From: Bacteroidota bacterium
GTDB taxonomy: Bacteria > Bacteroidota > Bacteroidia > Chitinophagales > BACL12
Direction: 5' to 3'
DNA: 64,000 bases
Assembly: GCA_016718035.1 (NCBI GenBank)
Contig: JADKEK010000003.1
Coordinates: forward strand, 355,501 to 419,500
The notes under the pieces are model-generated. The model searched no databases, was not told the origin of the DNA, and worked only from the letters and a program-made list of their open reading frames with translations. The number at the start of each line of letters is the position of its first letter. Positions within the stretch are counted from its first letter, which is position 1. Both the position numbers and the translations under genes were made by a program. This document shows positions 18,103-26,182 of this stretch, piece after piece.

Positions 18103-19674
18103 TCAATCTTCCTGCGCAACATCCACTTTAATTCTTGCATCCTGATTGGCTAAAATCCATAAGGTATGGAATACTAAGCGACAACGGGCTTCATACACCG
18201 GGAAATTAATTTTTTCTACATCATCAGTTGGCTGGTGATAATCTTCGTGAGTGCCATTGAAATAAAAAATAACAGGAATATTATTTTTCGCAAAATTATA
18301 ATGGTCGCTTCTATAATAGTATCTATTTGGGTCAGTGGTAGAATTATATTTATAATCTAATTCAATATTGGTATAATTTTTTGCCGCTGCTTCATTAATA
18401 CTATGCAAAGCCGTGCTTAAAAAATTGGAGCCGATAATATATACATAATTTGGGGTTGCAGTATGCTCTTCATCAACCCTGCCAATCATATCAATATTTA
18501 AATTGGCGACAGTATTTTCAAACGGAATGGCCGGATTATCAGCATATGCTTTGGAACCCAGCAAACCTTTTTCTTCACCGGAAAAAGCAATAAACAAGAC
18601 ACTGCGTCGTGGTCCCTCGCCATTTGATTTCGCTTTCGCCACCGCCTCTGAAATTTCCAATAAGGCAATAGTGCCCGAACCATCGTCGTCTGCTCCATTA
18701 TATATAATGGTATCTTTTTTTCCTAGATGGTCATAATGAGCAGATACAACAATTACTTCTTCCTTCAAATCTGTTCCTTCCACAAAAGCCAACACATTAT
18801 CTGCATAAATGGTATTTTCTGTTTTTACTACATTAAATACAATAGTATTTTTTACTAAAAAATTAGCAGGTTTGCCGGTAGTGGAAATTTTATCAATTGT
18901 TTTTTGAATAAATTTTTTCTTTTTCCCCAATAATTTATCGGCCATGTTTTGGCTAATAAATAAATTGTTGGTGTATTCAGGTTGTTTATATTCAGATTGT
19001 CGTTTGATTAAACTGCCTTCTAAAAAGTTTTTCCATTGCGGATTATTTAATATCTCTGCCAACTTAGGGTCAATTGTCAATAAACACATTACACCGTTTG
19101 ATGTAGCAGCAGCTGCTTTTTTTCTCCAGTCTTTCGACCATGCACTCAATGAATCAGAACCGGTAATTACCGACTTCCCGTTAACCATTGGTTCACCGGA
19201 AGCAATTAATACAATTTTCCCTTTTACGTCAACATTTTTATAATCGCTATACAAGGTATCGTCAATACCATATCCAAGGAATACGATATCATTTGCGGTA
19301 TAGGAAAATGAGTTATTAGCGCCTGCATATCCATAAAAATCGGTCATCATGTTAAACAGATTTTTATCTGAAGCTATGGTAGAATTTGCCCACTGATATT
19401 GCACGAGTGGGTAATCGCGAAAATATCCACCGTTAGCCTGCAGTGGCGGAACGCCGGATAAGGTAAATTGTTTAGACAAATAATCTGCAGCTCTGCTTAA
19501 ACCTCTTGTTCCGGTTTCACGACCTTCGTAATAATCGCTGGCAAAAATGGTAAGGTGATTTTCCAATTCGGAAGCGGTGATGGTATTGGCATATTTTATT
19601 CCAAGGTCTTCGGTTTGTGCAAAAACACAATTTGTTGCAATAAGCAATCCGAAAAAAAGTGCAGAATATTTCAT
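18103..19674 (-). CDS. M28 family zinc metallopeptidase
   Basis: Protein of 523 aa from ATG 19674, giving the signal peptide MKYSALFFGLLIATNCVFAQ. A PA-like insert lies around residues 120-260. The M28 catalytic core shows the di-zinc ligands in order: VSAHYDHLG (His), NGADDDGSG (bridging Asp), AFSGEEKGLLGS (catalytic and ligand Glu), NIDMIGR (Asp), and GTHEDYHQPTDD (His). M28 enzymes of this type are aminopeptidases acting on exported or imported peptides, here in the periplasm or outside. It is preceded by rpiB (13 bp) and followed by the TPM gene, probably all in one transcript. Confidence 0.92.
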   Translation of the reverse strand: MKYSALFFGLLIATNCVFAQTEDLGIKYANTITASELENHLTIFASDYYEGRETGTRGLSRAADYLSKQFTLSGVPPLQANGGYFRDYPLVQYQWANSTIASDKNLFNMMTDFYGYAGANNSFSYTANDIVFLGYGIDDTLYSDYKNVDVKGKIVLIASGEPMVNGKSVITGSDSLSAWSKDWRKKAAAATSNGVMCLLTIDPKLAEILNNPQWKNFLEGSLIKRQSEYKQPEYTNNLFISQNMADKLLGKKKKFIQKTIDKISTTGKPANFLVKNTIVFNVVKTENTIYADNVLAFVEGTDLKEEVIVVSAHYDHLGKKDTIIYNGADDDGSGTIALLEISEAVAKAKSNGEGPRRSVLFIAFSGEEKGLLGSKAYADNPAIPFENTVANLNIDMIGRVDEEHTATPNYVYIIGSNFLSTALHSINEAAAKNYTNIELDYKYNSTTDPNRYYYRSDHYNFAKNNIPVIFYFNGTHEDYHQPTDDVEKINFPVYEARCRLVFHTLWILANQDARIKVDVAQED

Positions 19675-19687
19675 CAAATAATAGTAA

Positions 19688-20128
19688 TTAAAATTGAGTG
19701 ATTTTATTAACGCGTGTTGCATGTCTGCCACCTTCAAATTCGGTATGTAAAAATACATGCACAAAATTGACTGCTTCTTCTAAAGTAATAAACCGTGCAG
19801 GAATACAAATTACATTGGCATTGTTATGTTGACGCGATAAAGCTGAAATGTCTTCACGCCAAACCATGGCTGCGCGAATTTGTTGGTGTTTATTGGCGGT
19901 AATACAAACACCGTTTCCACTTCCGCAAATTAATACGCCCATGGCAGATTCACCTGACTCAATACTTTGGGCAAGTGGGTGCACGTAATCAGGATAATCT
20001 ACTGAATCGAGTGAGGATGTGCCACAGTCTTTAACGGTATATCCATTCGAGGTCAGGTAATTGATGATACCTTCTTTATAAGGAAAGCCTGCATGATCGC
20101 AGCCAATAGCGATAGTTTTGTTTTGCAT
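19688..20128 (-). CDS. rpiB: Ribose-5-phosphate isomerase B
   Basis: Protein of 146 aa, standard for RpiB/LacAB. IAIGCDHAGFPYKEGI at the N-terminus carries the catalytic-site Asp-His, and GVLICGSGNGVCITANK (about residues 60-76) carries the active-site Cys and the phosphate-binding turn. It interconverts ribulose-5-phosphate and ribose-5-phosphate in the pentose phosphate pathway in the cytoplasm. It has its own well-formed promoter only 5 nt before the ATG and seems to lead the rpiB, M28 peptidase, TPM transcription unit. Confidence 0.94.
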   Translation of the reverse strand: MQNKTIAIGCDHAGFPYKEGIINYLTSNGYTVKDCGTSSLDSVDYPDYVHPLAQSIESGESAMGVLICGSGNGVCITANKHQQIRAAMVWREDISALSRQHNNANVICIPARFITLEEAVNFVHVFLHTEFEGGRHATRVNKITQF

Positions 20129-20132
20129 GATA

Positions 20133-20163
20133 CAAAGTTAATGTTTGTATGCATTTATCGCAA
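20133..20163 (-). promoter_or_regulatory. Bacteroidota-type promoter of rpiB
   Basis: On the minus strand: TTG (20161-20163), 20-nt spacer, TAACTTTG (20133-20140), a full match to the TTG/TAnnTTTG consensus. The ATG at 20128 follows the -7 box by 4 nt, so the leader is very short or absent. The TTG lies inside the terminal sequence of the neighbouring repeat element. Confidence 0.65.
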
Positions 20164-20601
20164 AGGCCCAAAGGTTAAGGTTCAATAATATATCATATCT
20201 AAATAAAAAAACCAGTTCAAGCAAGCAAAGGTACTATGGTTTAATAGCTTTGCGTGCCTAAAAACAAACCATATCGCACATCATACCTTTTTTTAAAACT
20301 TAGCGACTTTGCGTGAAACAACTACACTTGACATGTAGAACGTATTTCTCGCAAAGGCCCAAAGGTTAAGGTTCAAATAATGCCCATGTTTAAATAAAAC
20401 GTTCAAGCAAGCTGGTTTAAAAGCTTTGCCAAAACAACTTTAAACTTGCCTTTGGGGCTTTCTCGCAAGGCCCAAAGGTTGGTTCAAATAATGTCCATGT
20501 TTAAATAAAAACCAGTCAAGCAAGCGCACTATGGTTTAAAGCTTGCCAAAAACCCATCCACATCATACCTTTTCTAAAACTTAGCGTCTTTGCGAGAAAC
20601 A
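20158..20601. repeat. Three degenerate copies of an intergenic repeat with inverted ends
   Basis: Copies start near 20158, 20346 and 20461 with CGCAAAGGCCCAAAGG (third copy CGCAAGGCCCAAAGG), continue through a shared middle (GGTTCAAATAATG, AAATAAAAACCAG, TCAAGCAAGC, TATGGTTTAA), and the first and third close with CTTAGCG..TTTGCG(T/A)GAAAC. The ends of a copy are imperfect inverted repeats (CGCAAAG ... CTTTGCG), so each could fold into a long hairpin. The second copy is shortened. No gene is supported in this stretch; a short plus-strand frame at 20590 is not gene-like. Confidence 0.7.
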
Positions 20602-20625
20602 AACAATTTTTATATGTGTGAATAT

Positions 20626-20764
20626 TTCACGCGGAGAAGGGAGATAGCGGAGATTGTAAGTAAATTAAAAAAACCTAAACTGGTTTATCAACTCCGCGAG
20701 CTCAAAAACAATCCATATCACACATTATACAAACATAAAATCTCCGCGCCTTCGCGTGAAACAA
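20626..20764. repeat. Intergenic inverted-repeat element (CGCGGAG type)
   Basis: The left end TTCACGCGGAGAAGG and the right end CCGCGCCTTCGCGTGAA are imperfect inverted repeats around a ~105-nt middle that includes CTCCGCGAGCTC. It abuts the cluster of CGCAAAG-type repeats and stops 6 bp before the tatC stop codon. Similar design to its neighbours but different sequence. Confidence 0.6.
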
Positions 20765-20769
20765 CCAGC

Positions 20770-21591
20770 CTAGTCTACCTGCTTGAGTTTACGTTTTTCA
20801 ACCACCATTACCACCACAATACTCACCTCATACAAAATCCATAAAGGCATTGCCACTAAAAACAAACTAAACGCATCACCGGAAGGTGTTATAATCGCAG
20901 CCAAAACGAGAGAAACTATAAATGCATATTTGCGATTATTGGCCAAGAACTCTCTTCCTAACAATCCTAATTTCGCAAGGAAATAAGCCACCATCGGAAT
21001 TTCAAAAATTACACCCGTCCACAATACCATACCGGTTAAAATACCGAGGTAAGAATCAAATGTAAATTGATTTTCAATTTGGTCGCTCAAACTAAATGTT
21101 GCCAAAAAGTTGATAGAAAAAGGTGCCATGAGGAAATACCCAAAAAACACGCCGACATAAAAAAGTAATGTGGAAATGATAATTACCCCTCCCAAATTAC
21201 TTTTTTCGTTGTCGTGCAAAGCAGGTTTTACAAATCGCCATATTTCCCATAAAATATAAGGAAAAGCGAAAATAAAACCCGCCATAAATGCGATTTTTAT
21301 ATAGAATAAAAATCCTGAAGATAAATTCAAATAAAACAACTCATAGTCGAGCTGCGTATAACATAACCCGCCGATATTAAATCGTTCACCAATGTCACAA
21401 AAGATTTTGTAGGTGACAAAATCAGGACTTTTTGGTGCGAGAATTATTTTGTCGAAAATAAAATCCGGATAAATTAAAAATACAATACTAAACAGAATTA
21501 TTACCGCAACAATCCTAACCAGATGCCAACGCAAATCCTCGAGATGGTCCATAAACGACATCTCATCCTTATTCTTCTTTATAGCAGCCAT
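20770..21591 (-). CDS. tatC: Twin-arginine translocase subunit TatC
   Basis: Protein of 273 aa with six transmembrane helices. The N-terminal signature SFMDHLEDLRWHLVRI, including the signal-recognition Glu, is seen, along with FAFPYILWEIWRFVKPAL and the late FEIPMVAYFLAKLGLL and AIITPSGDAFS segments. TatC binds the twin-arginine signal peptides and forms the Tat receptor in the inner membrane. TatA/B genes are not in the window. It lies 27 bp downstream of the OmpA-family lipoprotein gene and ends just before the repeat cluster. Confidence 0.95.
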   Translation of the reverse strand: MAAIKKNKDEMSFMDHLEDLRWHLVRIVAVIILFSIVFLIYPDFIFDKIILAPKSPDFVTYKIFCDIGERFNIGGLCYTQLDYELFYLNLSSGFLFYIKIAFMAGFIFAFPYILWEIWRFVKPALHDNEKSNLGGVIIISTLLFYVGVFFGYFLMAPFSINFLATFSLSDQIENQFTFDSYLGILTGMVLWTGVIFEIPMVAYFLAKLGLLGREFLANNRKYAFIVSLVLAAIITPSGDAFSLFLVAMPLWILYEVSIVVVMVVEKRKLKQVD

Positions 21592-21618
21592 TAACTTATC
21601 CTAAATTATCTTTTCTAA

Positions 21619-22629
21619 TTATTTATTCAACAAATCGTATAATGCATCGAGGTTCGGACTTAAAATAATTTCCGTTCTTCTGTTTTTAGATTTGCCATCA
21701 GTTGTGCCATTATCGGCAACAGGGAAATATTCACCACGACCGGCAGCAGTTACTCTTTTTGCATCTACGCTATTATCAACAGTTAAAATTTTCACGATAC
21801 TTGTTGCACGTAAAACACTCAAGTCCCAGTTGTCTTTAGGGAAATTAGCACTTTTTAAAGGCACATTATCGGTATGACCTTCAATTTCAACGGTGATATC
21901 ACCATTTGCTTTTAATACATCAGCAACTTTTTTCAAAGCATCTTTTCCTTTCGGGTCAACAACAGTACTTCCTGAGGCAAACAACAATTTTTCACTTAAT
22001 GAAACATATACTTTGCCATTTTTTCGCTCAACAGTTAAGTCGCTTGAACTAAAGCCGGACAATGCTTTATCGATAGTGTTTTTTAAATCAATTACAGTTT
22101 GTTCCTGTTTGTTTAAAATGTCTTCTAATTCCTGCACGCGTTTAGACCTAGCTTCTAAATCTTTATTTAATGTTTCAATACTTTTTTGCTGGTCAGTTAA
22201 AATTTGTGCTTTATTATTAAGTTCTTTTTCTTTTAATAATAACTCATCCGACTTGCGTTGTAAGTCTTCACGTAATTGTTGATTTTCAGTAGATGACAAT
22301 GCCAATAACTGATTAATTCTGTTATTCAACATATCCTCAATTTGACGCAATTGCTCATTCGCTTTTACCATTTGGTCGTAACGACTATGGATGTCCACAG
22401 AGTCTTTACGCATGAGCGACATACTGGATTGCATTTGTTTAATTTGTTCTTCCAGTTGGGCAACTTCAGTATTTCTTGCACGCAACTGACTTGCCATTAC
22501 AGCAGTGTCTTGCAAACATTTATCTCTGGCAGCTACAACATCCTGAAATTGACGCTGCGGAACACAAGCGGTAAATAATAACATCATTACCATGCCTGCG
22601 AATGTTAATTGTTTCATACGGTTGTTCAT
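21619..22629 (-). CDS. OmpA-family lipoprotein with coiled coil
   Basis: Protein of 336 aa. The signal has a lipobox (LLFTAC), and an ATG four codons in (22617) is an alternative start. Residues ~30-190 form a long heptad-type coiled coil rich in Gln, Lys and Glu. The C-terminal ~115 residues are an OmpA peptidoglycan-binding domain: LFASGSTVVDPKGKDALKKV, EIEGHTDNVP, NWDLSVLRATSIV and KSNRRTEI-type end (SKNRRTEIILSP). It should be anchored by lipid at one end and bind peptidoglycan at the other, resembling MotB/TolR-style or Pal-like spacers. It lies between the HerA-like gene (27 bp) and tatC (27 bp), likely one operon. Confidence 0.88.
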   Translation of the reverse strand: MNNRMKQLTFAGMVMMLLFTACVPQRQFQDVVAARDKCLQDTAVMASQLRARNTEVAQLEEQIKQMQSSMSLMRKDSVDIHSRYDQMVKANEQLRQIEDMLNNRINQLLALSSTENQQLREDLQRKSDELLLKEKELNNKAQILTDQQKSIETLNKDLEARSKRVQELEDILNKQEQTVIDLKNTIDKALSGFSSSDLTVERKNGKVYVSLSEKLLFASGSTVVDPKGKDALKKVADVLKANGDITVEIEGHTDNVPLKSANFPKDNWDLSVLRATSIVKILTVDNSVDAKRVTAAGRGEYFPVADNGTTDGKSKNRRTEIILSPNLDALYDLLNK

Positions 22630-22656
22630 TTTATTTATAATAATTTATCGGTTAAA

Positions 22657-24201
22657 TTAACGACGTTTTAATAATCCCAACAATCCTCTTTGCACAAGTG
22701 TGATTGCCGAATTTACCAAACGTTTTTTTGTTTGATTATCTATTAATGGTTTGTCTTCGTGTTGTTTAACTTTCTTCTCCCTGTTTTCCTGCTTTATTTG
22801 TTTTTCTTTTTCAACAAGTTCTTTTTCTTTTTTAGCAGCTTCTACACTTGCTTCCAATTTTTTATTGAGCATTTCATACGCACTCTCTCTGTCGATACTT
22901 TCATTATAATTTTCTACCAACGCGGAGTTTTGTAAAATGGTATTCATTTCTTCATCACTTAAAATATCCATTCTCGACTGCGGTGCAACTAATAAAGTGT
23001 GCGCAAGCGGTGTAGGTGCGCCTTTTTCATTTAATGCGCTTACAATCGCCTCTCCAATACCTAAATTGGTTAACAGCTCATCTGTTTTATAATAATCTGT
23101 TAAAGGATAATTTTCTGAAGTTAATTTAATAGCCTTGCGGTCGTTAGCAGTAAATGCGCGTAAGGCATGTTGAATTTTTAACCCTAATTGCGATAAAACT
23201 TCAGGTGGAATATCCGTTGGCAACTGCGTGCAGAAAAAAATACCCACTCCTTTCGAGCGAATTAATTTTACGATAGTCTGAATTTGCTCCAATAAACTTT
23301 TACTCGCCTCATTAAAAATTAAATGTGCTTCATCAATAATAATTACCAGCTTAGGGTCTTCCTTGTCACCAATTTCCGGAAATGTCTGATACACTTCTGC
23401 AAGCAAACACAACATAAAAGTTGAAAATAATTTCGGTTTGCTTTGTATGTCCGTTAACCGCAAAATATTAATATATGCCTGTCCTTTATCATTGATACGA
23501 CAAAGGTCTTCCACATCAAAACTTTTTTCTCCAAAAAACACATCTGCACCCTGCTCTTCTATTTCGATTATTTTACGCAAAATAGTTCCTGCACTCGATG
23601 TACTTATTTTTCCGTAATTCGATTCAATTTCAGCTTTACCCTCGTTGGTTAAAAAATTAAGGGTTTTTCTAAAGTCCTTTAAATCGAGCAAAGGCAGTCC
23701 GTTGTCGTCGCAATATTTAAATACTAATGAAACAACACCTTCCTGAATATCATTTAATTCTAAAATTTTGGAAAATAAAACCGGTCCAAACTCCGAAACG
23801 GTTGCGCGTAATTTTACACCCTTTTCCTGACTGATGCTCATTAATTCCACCGGATAATTTCTGGCTTGCCAGGTTTTTCCGATTTTCTGCATACGCTCAT
23901 CAATTTTTGGATTAGGAGTTCCTGCCATGGCAATACCACTCACATCACCCTTAATATCCATAATCAAAACGCCAACGCCATTATCGCTCAACTGCTCAAC
24001 TATCCCCTGAAGGGTTTTAGTTTTTCCGGTTCCTGTAGCTCCTGCCACCAATCCATGACGGTTCATCATGCGCAAAGGCACCTTCACATGTGTTTGTTCT
24101 AAGGGCTGATGGTCAAGTATGGCTGTCCCCAAAATGATAGACTTCCCCTGGAAATTATAGCCCTCGGTTATCGTTTGTTTGAACTGTTCTGAACGATCCA
24201 C
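22657..24201 (-). CDS. HerA-like / DUF853 P-loop ATPase
   Basis: Protein of 514 aa if it starts at the GTG at 24201 (MDRSEQFKQTITEGYNFQGK). A frame reaching to 24654 runs antisense to radA, and a -7 box at 24224-24231 makes the shorter start the sensible one. Motifs: Walker A GLVAGATGTGKTKTLQG (about residue 40), VLIMDIKGDVSGIA, Walker B LVIIIDEAHLIFNEASK (about 230), and an Arg/Gln motif FFCTQLPTDIPPEVLSQLG. The C-terminal ~90 residues are a Lys/Glu-rich coiled coil. The family (YjgR/DUF853) is related to the HerA-FtsK translocases, but its cellular role is not established. It is divergent from radA, which hints at DNA processing. Confidence 0.85.
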   Translation of the reverse strand: MDRSEQFKQTITEGYNFQGKSIILGTAILDHQPLEQTHVKVPLRMMNRHGLVAGATGTGKTKTLQGIVEQLSDNGVGVLIMDIKGDVSGIAMAGTPNPKIDERMQKIGKTWQARNYPVELMSISQEKGVKLRATVSEFGPVLFSKILELNDIQEGVVSLVFKYCDDNGLPLLDLKDFRKTLNFLTNEGKAEIESNYGKISTSSAGTILRKIIEIEEQGADVFFGEKSFDVEDLCRINDKGQAYINILRLTDIQSKPKLFSTFMLCLLAEVYQTFPEIGDKEDPKLVIIIDEAHLIFNEASKSLLEQIQTIVKLIRSKGVGIFFCTQLPTDIPPEVLSQLGLKIQHALRAFTANDRKAIKLTSENYPLTDYYKTDELLTNLGIGEAIVSALNEKGAPTPLAHTLLVAPQSRMDILSDEEMNTILQNSALVENYNESIDRESAYEMLNKKLEASVEAAKKEKELVEKEKQIKQENREKKVKQHEDKPLIDNQTKKRLVNSAITLVQRGLLGLLKRR

Positions 24202-24223
24202 AAAAAAATGTTTTAATTTGCGG

Positions 24224-24231
24224 CAAAGATA
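24224..24231 (-). promoter_or_regulatory. -7 box for the HerA-like ATPase gene
   Basis: TATCTTTG on the minus strand matches TAnnTTTG, 22 nt before the GTG at 24201. No TTG is seen at the right distance upstream, so only the -7 element is supported. It supports the GTG start. Confidence 0.4.
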
Positions 24232-24258
24232 CGCCTTAAAATTTGGTGTGGTAAATAC

Positions 24259-25638
24259 ATGGCAGCAAAAGCAAAAACAGCATTCTTTTGTAGGAATTGC
24301 GGATTCGAATCGCCAAAATGGCAGGGCAAATGCCCAAGTTGTGCGGAATGGAACACTTTTACGGAAGAAGTAATTGAGCGCCCCGACGACAAAGAGGTGT
24401 GGAAAGACGAAAAACCCGATAAAAAGGGCAATTTTCCCCTTGCGCTGGATGAAATTGCGGCCGGCGATATCCAAAGAATCGCAACAGGCGACCTTGAGTT
24501 GAATCGGACCCTCGGTGGAGGTATTGTGCCGGGCAGCCTGGTTTTGGTTGGTGGAGAGCCCGGAATCGGCAAATCGACCCTCATGCTGCAACTCGCCATT
24601 GAACTCAAAAAACTGAAAGTGCTGTATGTGAGTGGTGAAGAAAGTGAGCAGCAAATTAAAATGCGTGCCGACAGACTGAAAGGGAAAAATGCCAATTTAT
24701 TTATTTCTACAGAAGTTGCTATCAATAAATTATTTAAACAAATAAAACAACTTGGTCCCGAGTTGGTGATTATTGATTCGATACAAACATTAGTTTCTGA
24801 TTTTGTTGATTCCACTGCCGGAAGTATTGCACAAATAAAAGAATGTGCAGGTCAGCTTATGCGCTATGCAAAAGAAAGTAATGTGCCGGTATTTATTATT
24901 GGACATATAAATAAAGAAGGATATATCGCCGGACCAAAAATATTGGAACACATGGTAGATTGTGTGTTACAATTTGAAGGCGACAGAAATTATACGCATC
25001 GTATTTTGCGCACTATTAAAAATCGTTTTGGTTCCACCAGCGAAATTGGTATTTATAAAATGGAAGGTGATGGTTTGCAACAGGTAAATAATCCGAGCGA
25101 ATTATTAATCACCGAAAAAGAAGAACCACTAAGTGGTGTTGCTATTGCAGCAACCATGGAAGGTATGCGACCGATGTTGATTGAAGTGCAGGCATTGGTA
25201 AGCCCTGCAGTATATGGCAATCCGCAGCGCACCGCAACCGGTTTCGATTTGCGACGCATGAGTATGCTGCTTGCTGTATTGGAAAAACGTGGCGGTTTTG
25301 CATTTGGAAATAAAGATGTGTTTTTAAACATTGCAGGTGGTTTGCGTGTGGAAGATCCTGCTATTGATTTAAGTATTGCTTGTGCATTATTGTCGTCTAT
25401 TAGTGATATTGCGTTGCCGTTGAATATTTGTTTTGCTGCTGAGGTTGGATTGAGTGGTGAACTGCGCGGCGTAAGTCGTATCGAACAACGAATTACTGAA
25501 GCGGAAAAATTAGGGTTTGATACGATTTATATTTCTAAGCATAATATGAAATCGCTTAACGTGGCGAAATACAAAATCGAAATTAAAGCGGCGGGGAAGA
25601 TGGAGCAGATTTACAAGGAGCTCTTTGCTGAGGGGTGA
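24259..25638 (+). CDS. radA: DNA repair protein RadA
   Basis: Protein of 459 aa, full length. Domains in order: an N-terminal four-cysteine zinc finger (FFCRNCGFESPKWQGKCPSC, residues 9-28), a RecA-like ATPase with Walker A GGEPGIGKSTLML (about 95), Walker B LVIIDSIQTL, the RadA-specific KNRFGS motif (about 255), and a C-terminal Lon-like domain. RadA is a DnaB-type helicase that extends recombination intermediates formed by RecA, which is encoded at the far end of the window. Divergent from the HerA-like gene. A set of intergenic repeats starts 8 bp after its stop. Confidence 0.96.
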   Translation: MAAKAKTAFFCRNCGFESPKWQGKCPSCAEWNTFTEEVIERPDDKEVWKDEKPDKKGNFPLALDEIAAGDIQRIATGDLELNRTLGGGIVPGSLVLVGGEPGIGKSTLMLQLAIELKKLKVLYVSGEESEQQIKMRADRLKGKNANLFISTEVAINKLFKQIKQLGPELVIIDSIQTLVSDFVDSTAGSIAQIKECAGQLMRYAKESNVPVFIIGHINKEGYIAGPKILEHMVDCVLQFEGDRNYTHRILRTIKNRFGSTSEIGIYKMEGDGLQQVNNPSELLITEKEEPLSGVAIAATMEGMRPMLIEVQALVSPAVYGNPQRTATGFDLRRMSMLLAVLEKRGGFAFGNKDVFLNIAGGLRVEDPAIDLSIACALLSSISDIALPLNICFAAEVGLSGELRGVSRIEQRITEAEKLGFDTIYISKHNMKSLNVAKYKIEIKAAGKMEQIYKELFAEG

Positions 25639-25645
25639 GATACAA

Positions 25646-25940
25646 GGAACGCGGATGACGCGGATTAATTTTTTCCGTATTATGTATGGGTGGATTTGCG
25701 CGGATTTGGTTTTTACTAAATTGAAAACTTTCGTTGCTAATTGACATTTTTATGGGAACGCGGATGACGCGGATTTATTTTGTCCGTATTATGTATGGGT
25801 GGATTTGCGCGGATTTGGTTTTTACTAAATTGAAAACTTTCGTTGCTAATTGACATTTTTATGGGAATGGGAACGCGCATGACGCGGATTTATTTTGTCT
25901 ATAGGATGTGTGGGTGGATTTGCGCGGATTTGTTTTTGAC
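25646..25940. repeat. Three tandem copies of a ~110-bp intergenic repeat
   Basis: Copies begin GGAACGCGGATGACGCGG at 25646 and 25755 (period 109); the third begins at 25870 (GGAACGCGCATGACGCGG), 115 bp on because of a short insertion. Each copy contains GTGGATTTGCGCGGATTTG. The first two are almost identical, including ACTTTCGTTGCTAATTGAC, and the third is diverged and shortened. There is no coding frame through the block. It fills most of the 544-bp gap between radA and the tryptophanase gene. Confidence 0.8.
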
Positions 25941-25999
25941 TGGGATGAACATTTTCACTATCTATTTTCATTTAGTATCAATGTGAACAATTATTAAAA

Positions 26000-26080
26000 G
26001 GAACACGGATTGAACGGATTTAACGGGTTTACACAGATTAAATCCGTTTTTATCAGTTAAATCCGTTCAATCCGTGTTCC
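26000..26080. repeat. Perfect 25-bp inverted repeat (GGAACACGGATTGAACGG type)
   Basis: Left arm 26000-26024 begins GGAACACGGATTGAACGG and the right arm 26056-26080 is its exact reverse complement, with a 31-nt loop. The same unit recurs, one arm only, at 60793-60819, and a short piece recurs at 27604. It could act as a bidirectional hairpin terminator or a mobile-repeat relic. It lies 102 bp upstream of the tryptophanase ATG. Confidence 0.8.
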
Positions 26081-26137
26081 CCTTCTCTTCCAAAATTCCC
26101 TTCAAACCACCAAACTATTTCCTATGATTTTAATCAT

Positions 26138-26167
26138 TTGATACGAAACAACCTCGGTTCACCTTTG
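26138..26167 (+). promoter_or_regulatory. Probable promoter of the tryptophanase gene
   Basis: TTG at 26138-26140, 19-nt spacer, CACCTTTG at 26160-26167 (one mismatch to TAnnTTTG). Transcription would begin about 10 nt before the ATG, leaving no room for a tnaC-style leader peptide. Confidence 0.4.
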
Positions 26168-26182
26168 TGTGAAAATTAGGTT

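Noticed and set aside
20158..20601. CRISPR array
   Set aside because: Three repeats only, irregular spacing, repeat units too long and degenerate, with shared sequence between them and no cas genes.
20590..20844. Plus-strand frame through the repeat cluster into tatC
   Set aside because: It consists of repeat sequence and antisense tatC; not gene-like.
24213..24815. 200-codon minus-strand open frame overlapping radA
   Set aside because: It is antisense to the well-conserved start of radA, Ser/Ile/Leu-rich with no motif, and is a by-product of radA codon use.
25646..25940. CRISPR or coding tandem repeat
   Set aside because: Units of ~110 bp repeat wholly, with no spacers and no open frame through them.
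26083..26182. tnaC-like leader peptide upstream of tryptophanase
   Set aside because: The only mini-frame (ATG ATT TTA ATC ATT TGA) lacks Trp and lies upstream of the likely transcription start.
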